A DNA stretch of 64,000 bases from the NCBI GenBank assembly GCA_003118195.1, contig BEXV01000122.1, forward strand, positions 159,764 through 223,763. The letters are read 5' to 3'. The stretch comes from Hemicentrotus pulcherrimus (Eukaryota > Echinodermata > Echinoidea > Camarodonta > Strongylocentrotidae). The position numbers and the translations under genes were made by a program. Below are positions 13,484 through 23,518 of this stretch, one piece after another (the first letter of the stretch is position 1; every line of letters starts with the position of its first letter). The notes below the pieces were generated by a model. It saw only the letters and a list, made by a program, of their open reading frames with translations. It made no database searches and was not told where the DNA came from.

Positions 13484-13914
13484 CAATATAATTTAATTTG
13501 ACAAAAGCAATTAAAAAGTAACATACATACATGAAACTATACTACTTACAAAGAGTAGGTATAGCAGCCAAAAAAGAAGTGACTCTAATAGAAGATAATA
13601 TAATTAAAAAGTTTAATGTAAGTACCAAATTATGACAATGAGTTGACAAAATATAACGTTACCACAAAAATGCATAACACTTGCCTGACATATAATATTA
13701 CAAATAAATGAAATAAAAGGCTCAAATTATTTTAAGTTCATTTTTGCAAGAATAAGTTTTTAAATGAGTCTACTTTAAAATACTTTGAAAATTATCAATA
13801 AGGGATTTTAGCCCCCCAAAATGTATTTTGTATATAGTATTAATGCAAGATGGATTTCATAGCATTTCTTGTTCTTTGGCTATGAATATTTCAATATATA
13901 TTTAATCTTAAAGT

Positions 13915-14090
13915 GACTCAGGGAGGTCGTGGGTTCGAACCGCGGCCGCGTCATACCAAAAGACGTTAAAAGATGGGAGGGGCTGCTACCTCGTTTGGCG
14001 TTCAAAAATAATGGGGATAGAGCAACGTCGATCTGGCGCTGCTCAGTGGCTGCCGGGCTCACGATCAATTGGGCAAAAAGAATTTCCATT
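13915..14090 (+). mobile_element. tRNA-derived SINE fragment, 5'-truncated
   Basis: GTGGGTTCGAACC (about 13929-13941) is a textbook RNA polymerase III B box and T-loop. It is followed by a CGCGGCCGCGTCATACCA stretch like a tRNA acceptor end, then a non-tRNA body (GGGAGGGGCTGCTACC, TTGGCGTTCA, GGCGCTGCTCAGTGGCTGCC). No convincing A box lies upstream, so the tRNA-like head is truncated or eroded. The GC-rich body stands out from AT-rich flanks. It resembles echinoid tRNA-related SINEs as I recall them; subfamily not determined. Confidence 0.65.
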
Positions 14091-14100
14091 TTCGGTTGAA

Positions 14101-15668
14101 TAAAATTTGGAGTGGACTTTAAATGATTATTAGATTAGATCAGATGTTTGACATAAGTACATGATAATTCAGTAATTGATTGCATCATTAAAACACAAAC
14201 TTTTGAGAAAACTAATAATGACATTAATTATTACCTTACCAGTATGACCAGGGACAAACTCATTGTGCCATTGCTAGGGCTTTGGTATAAAAGCATGTGA
14301 CATGTTAGATAGGTTCCTTTTGGCATGTAAGGGTTACTAGTCTTTCTAAAAGTATTGAATACAGAATCTTCCACTTCAAATGGTATTGAAAAACCCCTTT
14401 GTCCTGTTTGTGCATGACGTAGTTTCAATATACGACTTCAACTAAGATGTATGCATGATGTCAGGGAATCGGTATAGCACGTACGACCCAAAGAGTGCAT
14501 ATATAATTATTATTACTGCCAATGAGTATTGAGGCAGCTTTGTGGCATTGAAAACTGCCAAAGACCGGACCACTGGTATCGTTTCGAACTTTTTAAACCC
14601 GTCAAATCTCATGAAAGTAGGCCTCCAGACCAAGGTTACACGTAAAAAAGGACTCTATGTCATTGCTATAACAAAACCACCCTAATAGTGTTATTATCTC
14701 CGTGGGGTACAATATCGACAAGTGCATTGAAAAAGGCGTTTTACATTATTGGGACTAATTGGGCGTGAGTTTGATTCATTTCACTTTAATTGATTTCTTT
14801 TTAAGGAGTAAATGTTGTTTGGATAAATGTCAATAGTCAGTCCATTGAAAAGAGTTGTTCAATTTTCCGTATCACGAAGCTGAGCAGGGTTTTGGCAAAA
14901 AGCATCGGCCAACAAGCCCCTCAGGTGGTCGCGTGTTCTACCATTGTTACACGGACTGCGTCACCACAGTCAAAATCCACTTTTCGGCAGTCGCAACAAT
15001 GACACTCAAAAAAGTTGTCAGATTTCTTTATTTTCTTATTTACTCGAAAAGTGCAATGGATGAAGTTATGTTTGGAATGCTTGTGAATAAAAAACGGTGT
15101 CTGTTTAATGCGGGTTTGATACTTTTTGAATGAAAGGGTAATTTAGCATGCGCGTGAAGAAAGGGCAACGTTAACTATCAAGCGCGGAGAAGGCGGGGTG
15201 TGGTATGATATTGAACCGTGTGACTTGACTTCGCTTTTAAGAGCTATCCACAGCTCTTCACAACTCTCTTTCATTTCTGTTTATCTTTCAATATTGAATG
15301 AAAATCCTCCCAAACATTGTCAAGTGAGTGTGCTACATCGACTTGGGAAGTGAGAAAGCGTCATCAAACTTTAGCTGGTAATGTCAACAAAGAAAGGTGT
15401 TTAGGAGGAGAGATGAGAAGAGCAGTCACCCCAAATATGATTCTCAGGAGTTTAGATACAATACAAAAAACCGCCAAAACTCCCAAGGAGGTCATAAAGT
15501 ACACCGGTTCTCTTAACAAAGAAACCTATCCAAGCTTGATATGTTTCTAAATGTTATTTATAATCTTCATTAGGTTCTAATATACTCGAGAAAACCCATT
15601 TGTTTATTCTCCCACGGTCTTTTGTGCCACCTCTTTCTATCAATTTTCCTTTTTTTTTGCACATTAAT

Positions 15669-15705
<37 letters not shown>

Positions 15706-16659
15706 GTTTTCCATTCCATTTCTTCCCATGAGCTTTTTTATTTTTATTGAAAGCCACTCTTAATTGTTCCTTTCAGACAATTGTCCATATCGAATTCCCC
15801 CCCTTTTTCTTTCATAAATAAACAAACGCTCATGGAATTCTTATATAATGTTAAGGTAATATTTTTAGCAGCGATTTTATGAAAACTTGCAGGTTAGAAT
15901 TGTCTAATTTCGACTTATTGTGAATTAAAATACCGATGAAAATCTTCTCCAACAGAAAGAGGTTGTACAACACCCCATCTGGAGGTTTATATGAGAAGTG
16001 TTTGATTCTTATAACGTTCTGATAACTAAAAGGCAAAATTAGTCTAGTAGTTAAGATTATTGTATGACATGTCAATATTGGGCTAGAAACCATGTCTTTT
16101 AATTTCCTCTCCAGACAACTATTTTCATGATCAGATAAAGTTATAATTAACCAGTCTATCCCGATAATAGCTTTTCCGTTCATTTGGTTTTACTCGCAAG
16201 GTGTGGAGGAATGAACCAATTGTATCTTCGAGACAGTATTTACCTACAGGCGTATAAGATGTCTTTGTGTGCTGGCCGACATTATCGTTTAGTTTACGGA
16301 TGGCTATCAGGATATAAATTTGGTGGCAAAATGAAACATAATAAGAGAGGAAGAAGAAAAAATGTATTCAAAATATAATTGCAAATAGCTTTCCTTGTTT
16401 GCAATCTCCTTCTCCAGATGGGGAACCCTAGTTTAGATTGTAGAAAATCTTACCGGGTATCATAGCCCTACTTACAACCTCAATTTTGAACCAGAAGGTC
16501 GTTAGTAATAATACTAGTAATCAAATTGTAAAAAAAGTTGGTTGCTGTTTTTACACGTAGTCATATATCTAAACACTGAAGAGCCAGACACTATTATATA
16601 AGATCCAAGATCCTCCTGGGCTAACTACCTAATTGTCAATTTTAGAGTTGAAAAGGAGA
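14101..16659. other. Noncoding, one CT microsatellite
   Basis: Several frames of 60-110 codons (14231-14633, 14855-15133, 15851-16183) show no domain, no homology I recognise and no clear splice-bounded exon structure. The only clear repeat is (CT)n at 15672-15706. Confidence 0.45.
15672..15706. repeat. (CT)n microsatellite
   Basis: CT dinucleotides for about 30 bases ending CTATCTCT. Confidence 0.9.
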
Positions 16660-16905
16660 CGAAGAAGAGGTGAAATAAAAGGCGGGAAACGTAACCTGAG
16701 ACGGTACAGACAGCCCCTGTCCGCGGGCAATGAGTCGTTTTGGCGCGCTAAATTCATACGTTCATCCTGTGAATTAAATCCAAACGAAGCGTTTGACACC
16801 GTTTCTGATTAGCAATCGCTTTATCACCTAATATTTAGCGGTTTCTAATCGGTGCATAATATTAGCCCACGGTTGTCATTAGCACGCTGACAAGGTCTGA
16901 ACGTC
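16660..16905. promoter_or_regulatory. Candidate enhancer with E2F-type and homeodomain-type sites
   Basis: A compact CpG-bearing island. GGCGGGAAA (16681-16689) and TTTTGGCGCGC (16738-16748) both fit the E2F consensus. Downstream is a dense series of TAAT/ATTA words (CTGATTAGC, CCTAATATT, TCTAATCGG, CATAATATTAGCC, CATTAGC) between about 16805 and 16885. AAACG-AAG-CGTTT is a small perfect inverted repeat in between. Function is inferred from site density only; no exon is evident. Confidence 0.3.
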
Positions 16906-18164
16906 TTATACCCATGAACTTTTTATTTCACTTTACTCGAATCGAAAATAATATAGTACATTGTATTTCTTTTACGTGAAGATAAAGTGGCCAATAATCA
17001 TATTATATAATTCATTTTCAGTGTTACCTCATTTAATAGGTTTTTAATTTGTATGTTAATAACAGCAAAGAACAATCTATAACTTCAAACGAAGTTTAAT
17101 AAACTAAAAACAATGTACATGCAGAAATTGCAGACTTTGTGTTCGATACCCTTGTCTTCTCTCTTAAAGGTTAAGGATAATATACAACTACATGTATCAT
17201 TCATTATGAGACAAGGAAATTCTTTAAAGGTTAATTGATATCCAACACCGAAGGGCGCCCTACTTTCTTGAATAAATCATTGTTGAGTACTACACAAATA
17301 TCATAATATAAGTGACGAAGCTTACCCAGGAACTAGGCCACTTATAATATGTTTAGGAAATTGAATCATAATAGAAAGACTTCTCAGTTTGGAGCTGGAC
17401 CTTAATTAATCACTTTAGTTGAGTCTGCAGCAATGAAAGATTACTGTCAATGGACATTTTCATCAAAGGTGAGCTTCAACTAATAGAGAGACCTCATCAG
17501 AGTGAGTCTTTAGAGTGATTCTGTCAAGACTGAACGCCTCGGGCAAGATATTAAAGAGATGCCTTGAGTATATGCATCCTCCCTACATCAAAAGGACACG
17601 ATGAGGTAAGAAAAAAAAGTTGTTGCTATACTAAAGCAAGTTTCTTTGTTCTTTATGTAGGCAACATATGCCTGTTTATTAACCACACAGGGTAGTTCAA
17701 GTGACGACAGCAAGTTATACAAAGGCACATCTCCATTCAAAAATGACTGAATAATAATTGTAACAATTTATAATTTCAGAAGTTCACGTTACTCGGCACA
17801 TGATTAATAAACATGTACAAATACTGTTATTATCCTCTCTCGCTCATTAGGTATCGATTGATGTCATTATTCAAATGTCATCTTACCAATTGACAGTGAT
17901 GTCTGCATCTACACATTATTTAAGTCATCTTATAACCGTGTGACAAACCTTTATTTCTATCAAAACAATGTTCATTTTTCGAGATTTGTGTAAAAGACTG
18001 CCGTTAAGACCTGCTGGTAATCTTTAGTTTCATTTTACCTCTAGTTCTCCTATACAAGAGAATATGAAAAATTTGTTGTTGAAGTTGATATTGAAAAATA
18101 TTGAAAAATATCCCCCATCAAGTATCCCTTATCAAAATAACTTATTCCTTCCCACCCCCACAAA

Positions 18165-18250
18165 ATTCAACTCTCTCTATCTTCCTCTCCCTGTCTCTCT
18201 CTTTCTCTCCCTTTCTATCTGACCCCCTCTCTCTATACCCCCTCCCACAC
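18165..18250. repeat. Pyrimidine-rich low-complexity tract
   Basis: CTCTCTATCTTCCTCTCCCTG and similar, then a short CACACACAC run. Interrupted, not a pure microsatellite. Confidence 0.75.
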
Positions 18251-18398
18251 ACACACTTTAGAGCGTATATATATTATAGTTTATATTTTGTATACTAGTA
18301 CACTTTAACTACGTCATTTATCTTCCAAAGGCTCACGCCCTTTTCGTAAGAGTAATAATATCCGTTAAGTATAGACGTGAACTCGAAGCTGTTACGTT

Positions 18399-18431
18399 AG
18401 CGTGGTCATTGAACCATGTCACGACCACGCT
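18399..18431. other. Hairpin, 9-base perfect stem
   Basis: AGCGTGGTC (18399-18407) and GACCACGCT (18423-18431) are exact reverse complements around a 15-base loop. The stem resembles paired GGTCA-type half-sites. There is no T-run or RNA gene context. Confidence 0.5.
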
Positions 18432-19619
18432 TAAAGCTTTTCAGATCAACGAACCTTTAATAGAACCAATCTCGTCTTCTTCATTGAAGAGGAAGGGGGC
18501 TGGGAGGGGTAAGAGGAAGGAACGCATAACAAATTTACCTAGCTTGCCGTAGCCAGAGGGGCTCCATCTCTGAACAAACATGAATGACTTCCTGCAGAGG
18601 ATCTTGATAGATATCGAGTGGCTCAAACCGACTCAAAGCCTCACGAGTTTGTCTTTCTTATCGCACGCACCCGTCGGAGCCAAAATATGTTTTTGACCCT
18701 CGCCAATCTTTCCCCCCTTTCATCTATCTCTCGTTGGTCTTTCTAAGGGTTAAACTGTTGACTGAGACGACTCACTTATCACTTGAAGTCATCTCCTATC
18801 ATGGAATTCATAAGAGACAACTTAACATCAACCCTTTTGGTTCATCGAAAAATAAACAGAAACATCTTTCATCATTGGATACACTCAAGTTTTCTTCGTG
18901 AAATTGCGATTAACGAAGAAAATTCCTCCAAAAAGGGTCATTTATAGTATAAAAATAATTAGTTTTGCATACCCGTCCGTTAAAGTATTCATGTTTAATA
19001 CTTTAAAAAAAAAACTATCTAGGGTACTGATTCGTCAAAGCATAGACCTACCAGGTCTATGGTCAAAGGAACATCGGAGAAGACGACCAGTTTTGTTAAA
19101 GTATGCACAATTAATATTCTAAGAGGCGGTAGATGTAGGCTATTTGTTGTAATTCCCGCCAAAAGATAGCTTCTCTATATCAATAATTGTGATATCACAA
19201 CGCTGCATTATGCACAGGTTATCAGAAACACAAGTTTCTCTTTTAAAACAACACTTGGTGGTTGTATTTTGGTTGCGTTTCTCGCTCTATGTCTCGGTGC
19301 ACATAGGATGACGAGAAGACGTCATTTTGATAGTCCATCAGAAACCCGAGAGTGGAGTGACAAAATAATAAGCCAAAATAATACATCTTTCAATAAGAGC
19401 TACTTTGTTTGCTTGCAAAAACACTGAATTTCCGGTGTAAAACTTTTGGTAGTTGGACACAAATATTTGGTTCCATGGAGGATTGAGAGGTGTATGATGT
19501 TAGATTGGTAGGAGGGCAGAATGAGAGTATCAGGGGAAACTCTGGAAGTGGTCGTTTTGGGGTCTTGATCTGATATGACATGCTGTTTGTTACAAAGTCA
19601 AGTACATTGGGTAGATTGG

Positions 19620-20075
19620 TTGTGTGTGAGGAGGTGTTGTCTCTCAGCGACTGTCATGGAGTCTCTACTGACCCGCGTCCCACCGCTAGCTAGCTCCCAG
19701 AGAACCCGCCATGCTCCATTGCGCCACCTCCTGTCGATCCTACCAGCTGCGCGTACAATGGAATCTACTGTTTTCGTCCAAATAAAAAAAAAAAGTTTTG
19801 ATGTCGACAAATTATGACTTCACGGATTGGTGATATCGATTCTGTTTTGCACACTGTGACATTCTCTCAGTCACGTCAAGTTACCCAAGTTGTCTGTCAT
19901 AGCAAAGGCCGTGTGTAATCCTAGGCAGTGTTGTCCCAAGCCGCCCCCACCCGTCCGATCGGCACACCACCAAATTATGATTGATGATGCAGTTGGCCCA
20001 GCGCTAACTTTCCAAACTTAACTTTGCTCGGGGCGCGAAAAGGCGGCCATGTCGGATCCCAGATGATAATCGTGA
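19620..20075. promoter_or_regulatory. CpG-richer island, function unknown
   Basis: Noticeably more GC and CpG than its flanks. It includes GCTAGCTAGC, a homeodomain/PBX-like TGATTGATGATG near 19980-19992 and GGGGCGCGAAAAGGCGGCCATG near 20030-20050, with an E2F-like GCGCGAAAA and a YY1-like GGCGGCCAT. The overlapping frames on both strands (19575-19817 plus, 19598-19810 minus) have no domain. It could be an enhancer or an unrecognised promoter or first exon. Confidence 0.22.
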
Positions 20076-20178
20076 CACAGAAATTTTGTCATTGTACAAA
20101 GCAAAGTGGATGCAGAAATTGATTTGGCGAGACATTTGCTACGTGTTCATTGCCATGAAAATAAAAACATCTCTCTAC

Positions 20179-20181
<3 letters not shown>

Positions 20182-20211
<30 letters not shown>
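20182..20211. repeat. (CT)n microsatellite
   Basis: About 14 CT dinucleotides. Confidence 0.9.
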
Positions 20212-20213
<2 letters not shown>

Positions 20214-20988
20214 GAATGAGACTGTGGCGAGTCAAAATCGTGGTTCAGTTTTCAACACTTAGTGTCGGCAGCGGTGGGATTTGTCCCCCTTTCCTTTCTT
20301 TCTCTCCTTGGAGCTACGAAGACGAAATGCGAGGGTGTATCATGGGTGACAGATAGACGGAAAAGGGAGGGGTGTCCGGACTCCTGACCGGGTGCCATCT
20401 CATGGGGATGCTAGGAAGTCGAGGTTTGGCCCAGGTGATGAAAGCTCGACCCATTTTCTCTCACTTGAAACGTACACAATTTGTTCATCGAATTGGTAAA
20501 CATGAAAGGAGAAACCACAATTTTGCGAACGAAAGCCCTCTCCCAGTCTCTAACAGTTCTACCCCTCGATACCGCACATTCCAGCACGTATATAGATCAC
20601 AAAGGCATAACATTGAGCCATCTGTTAGCTTTATTAAAACAATCGATTTTCACACTAAATCAAACTATTTCATTTGACCCAATTCATGTCTAGCCCTTCA
20701 TGTAGTCTTTATTCCATTCTCCATATGATATAAAACAATGAACTTAAACCAAAGTGATGCTGAGACCTGATTGAGGTGTAGAAAAAGAATTCGTATTTTG
20801 TTCAGAACATTTTCATCGAGTGTTTAGAGGCAGATTCATTTCCAATATGGAATGGGGGTAATGTTGATTGCCATGGTTTTTGTTTCACCCAAAAGTACAT
20901 TGAAATAGGTCAATTCAAATACTGAAGATGGATAGAAATACACTTTTTATTTCACTGTTGTTGTTGTTGAGTGTGTGTTTTTTTTTTT

Positions 20989-20994
20989 NNNNNN
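20989..20994. other. Assembly gap (6 N)
   Basis: Six N separate a T homopolymer (ending 20988) from a G homopolymer (starting 20995). It is the only ambiguity in the window. The true length of this junction is unknown. Confidence 0.99.
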
Positions 20995-21418
20995 GGGGGG
21001 GGGTGGCGGTACCACCATTCAAAAAAAAAATCTCTTATATCGTGAAACATCGTAAATGTAAATAGAACCAAAATAATAGATGTGGTACATAATATTTTGA
21101 TTTACGAAATTGATATTGATTATAAACTTCTCAAATGATACTTCTTTATTTCCTAGTTGTTTATCTACAACACAAAAATAATTAATTTGAAATTAGCTAC
21201 ATAACATATTCTAATTTCACCCTTCTTTTCATTCGTGGAAAAGATATTTCAAATAAAAATTTAAAAAATGTCAACGTATTGAGGACGTAATGTACAGTGC
21301 TTTGTTTTAATTCTTGCTTCATCTTATACAACTGGTTTACCTGCTTCCATTCTGATACAGAAATACCCTCTATATCTTCAGCACACCCAAGTTTCAACAA
21401 CTAAAATGCTAGAGGGCT

Positions 21419-21460
21419 TCTCTTTCTCTCTCTCTCTCTCTTTCTCTCTCTAGCTCTCTC
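21419..21460. repeat. (CT)n microsatellite, interrupted
   Basis: CTTCTCTTTCTCTCTCTCTC then TTTCTCTCTCTAGCTCTCTC. Confidence 0.85.
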
Positions 21461-21827
21461 GTAATATCATAATAATTGCTAAGCTGTCATCGTTACGTCG
21501 ACCCCTATTACTATCTACACGAATTGCCCAGTGAACTTACGTGACCCTGTCCGAAGCTAGAGAAACCCTTCTCTGCAGTAACAGTCATTCAGAATTCAAC
21601 ATCTAACCGTTTCATCTAACGATATAATTTGGGTCATAATTGTGGATATCAGTAAAAGAGCTTCTTAAAAATAATCAATGTACCTAAATAAATAATAGTC
21701 CTGTTAAGTCCCAAGTCAAAGTTTCAATTTTGTATAGTCCAGGGTCGGCTAAAAATAATGAACAAAAGTATTTTATCACATGATTTGGACCTCCACCTGT
21801 ATTATGTTATGTCTTACGTTTAAAGAT

Positions 21828-22343
21828 CTTTTGATCTACCATATACCAGAGTTGGTGCATACAGCATCTGATCTTCCATACACCAGAGTTGGCGCACACC
21901 TCATATGATATTTCATAAACCAAAGTTGGTGCATACAGCATCGGATCACTCATTATACCAGAATTGACACATACATCATTCTGATCTTTCATACACCAGA
22001 GGTGGCGCACACCTCATCTGATCTTTCATATACCAGATTTGGTGCACACAGCATTTGATCTTCCATATACCAGAGTTGGTGCATAAAGCATTTGATCTTT
22101 CATATACCAGAGTTGGCGAACCCAGCAACTGATCTTACTTATACCAGATGCAGAGTTGGCGCACACAGCAACTGATCTTACTTATACCAAATGCAGAATT
22201 GGCGCACACAGCATCTGATCTTACTTATACCAAATGCAGAGTTGGCGCACACAGCATCTGATCTTACTTATACCCAATGCAGAATTGGCGCACTCAGTAA
22301 CCGATCACATATAGTTTACTTACATCGTATTTGATCCTTCATA
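21828..22343. repeat. Minisatellite, about 13-14 units of 37 or 43 bases
   Basis: The unit core is CTGATCTTCCATATACCAGA followed by GTTGGTGCATACAGCAT. About eight diverged units of 37 bases (21828 to about 22128) are followed by four more uniform units of 43 bases (about 22129-22300). The longer units differ by a 6-base ATGCAG insertion after ATACCA(G/A). Degraded units continue to 22343, where an LTR-less retrotransposon interrupts the array. Further unit remnants appear beyond it at 22861-22925. No cas genes or unique spacers, so this is not a CRISPR array. Confidence 0.93.
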
Positions 22344-22860
22344 TAATAATAACAATAATAATAACAATAATAATAATAACAGCAATATTTATAAAGCGCA
22401 ACATATCCATCTCTAAAAATGCTCAAGGCGCATACAAATAATTTAAATTAATATTCAACATACTTAAGATTGAATAAATATTAAATGTTAACTTACATTA
22501 GATCATACAACTTCATGGTGCCATGGAACATTCAATGTGGCACAGTGTGATTATTCGCTTGCATGTATTGTATAAAAAGAAAATTGAAATTTAACAGTAT
22601 GAATTGAGCATCAGGTGAGTTTTAAGCCCAGTTTTGAAAGTAGAAAGAGTGTTGGCCGTCTAAATAGAGAAAGGTAACTTATTCCACAAAGAAGGAGCAG
22701 CTGATGCAAATGCTCTACCCCCCTCAATTTCTTTTGGTACGTATATCTTTAAGCATATTATTATGAGATGAACGTAAACCAGAACGACCTGCGGAGTGGG
22801 GTGATGGGATGAAATATATTCTGGGGCTAGATTCATATCAAAGTTGGTAGTCAAAAGTCA
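22344..22860 (-). mobile_element. 5'-truncated non-LTR retrotransposon 3' end, dead copy
   Basis: On the minus strand a coding remnant (about 22591-22855) reads GRAFASAAPSLWNKLPFSI, then a TAG stop at 22660-22662, then in the same frame TANTLSTFKTGLKTHLML and the natural TAA at 22591-22593. RAF/ASAAPxLWNxLP followed by a xLSxFKxxLKTHL phrase is the usual C-terminus of CR1/L2/Rex-like ORF2 proteins. A preceding LRSSHNNMLKDIRTKRN segment is in another frame, so the copy carries at least one frameshift and one stop. A 3' UTR (with TTATAAAGCGCAACAT read on plus) ends in an ATT-rich tail, seen on plus as AAT/AAC units at 22344-22387. It sits inside the minisatellite. The clade is not determined. 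Confidence 0.72.
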
Positions 22861-22925
22861 TAGTATCTGGTCTTTCATACATTAGAGTCGGTGCAATCAA
22901 TATGTAGTTTTTCACATACCAGATT
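22861..22925. repeat. Minisatellite remnant beyond the LINE insertion
   Basis: TATCTGGTCTTTCATACATTAGAGTCGGTGCA and TTTTTCACATACCAGA match the 37-base unit of 21828-22343, showing that the array once continued across the retrotransposon. Confidence 0.7.
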
Positions 22926-22961
22926 GTGTTATTTAAAGTGTCGGTATAATATGCACACCGT

Positions 22962-23422
22962 TTATGCTAAGTTCACACCGACGCCGCATTGATGCCGCAT
23001 TGATGGCGCATTAAATCGGCGAGCAAAGCGGCGGCAAAGCGTAACAAAGCTTAATTTAAGCATAAAGACCGTAATAGAGCGTGAGAAAGCTTTAAGCAAT
23101 TCAGGACATTCGGCAAGAGCGCCAACATTTTTTAAACTGTTTAAAAATTTGAGGCGATCTGTCACGCATTGCGTAAAGCGGGAAGAGCGTATTAAAGTTT
23201 ATCAAAGCGTCACAAAGCTTATCAAAGCTTTGCTCAAAGCGTAGGAAAGTTTAACAGAGTTAAACATTTTTGGCGCTCTTGCCGAATGTCCCGAATTGCT
23301 CAAAGCTTTCTCACGCTCTATTACGGTCTTTACGCTTTAATTAAGCTGTGTTACGCTTTGCCGCCGCTTTGCTCGCCGATTAAATGCGCCGTCAATTCGG
23401 CGTCGGTGTGAACTTAGCATAA
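22962..23422. mobile_element. Foldback element with very long inverted arms
   Basis: It begins TTATGCTAAGTTCACACCGA and ends with the reverse complement (TCGGTGTGAACTTAGCATAA). The left arm (about 22962-23143) and right arm (about 23248-23422) are reverse complements over some 170-180 bases with few mismatches and one small insertion (an extra GCCGCATTGAT in the left arm). Arms and loop are built from a degenerate short motif (CAAAGCGTA, CAAAGCTTA, AAAGCGG). There is no transposase. Structure and internal micro-repeats are as in foldback-type or hairpin MITE elements; the superfamily is not determined. The short frame on the minus strand here is an artefact. Confidence 0.85.
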
Positions 23423-23458
23423 CATATCTCAGGAGATCGTGAGATTTTTTGAAAAAAT

Positions 23459-23518
23459 GACGCCGCATTGATCGCCGATTTAAAGCGCGGCAATCGGCGT
23501 CGGTGTGAACTAGGCATT
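23459..23518. mobile_element. Second terminus of a foldback-family element
   Basis: ACGCCGCATTGATCGCCGAT then CGGCAATCGGCGTCGGTGTG and AACTAGGCATTA repeats the end of the preceding element (CGGCGTCGGTGTGAACTTAGCAT) with variation. It is itself partly palindromic. Either it is a separate short copy or the outer end of an older element into which 22962-23422 inserted. Confidence 0.7.

Larger units (their letters stand above)
16906..19619. other. Noncoding, CT tract and one hairpin
   Basis: AT-rich without a supported exon. It has a CT-rich low-complexity run at about 18165-18250 and a perfect 9-base-stem hairpin at 18399-18431. The short frames have no recognisable content. Confidence 0.5.
20212..21827. 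other. Noncoding, contains the assembly gap
   Basis: No supported exon. The nested frames at 20372-20693 are in two phases with no domain. It holds the N gap (20989-20994) and a CT tract at 21419-21460. Confidence 0.5.

Noticed and set aside
21828..22343. CRISPR-like regular repeats
   Set aside because: Units are contiguous with no unique spacers, there are no cas genes and the genome is eukaryotic; this is a minisatellite.
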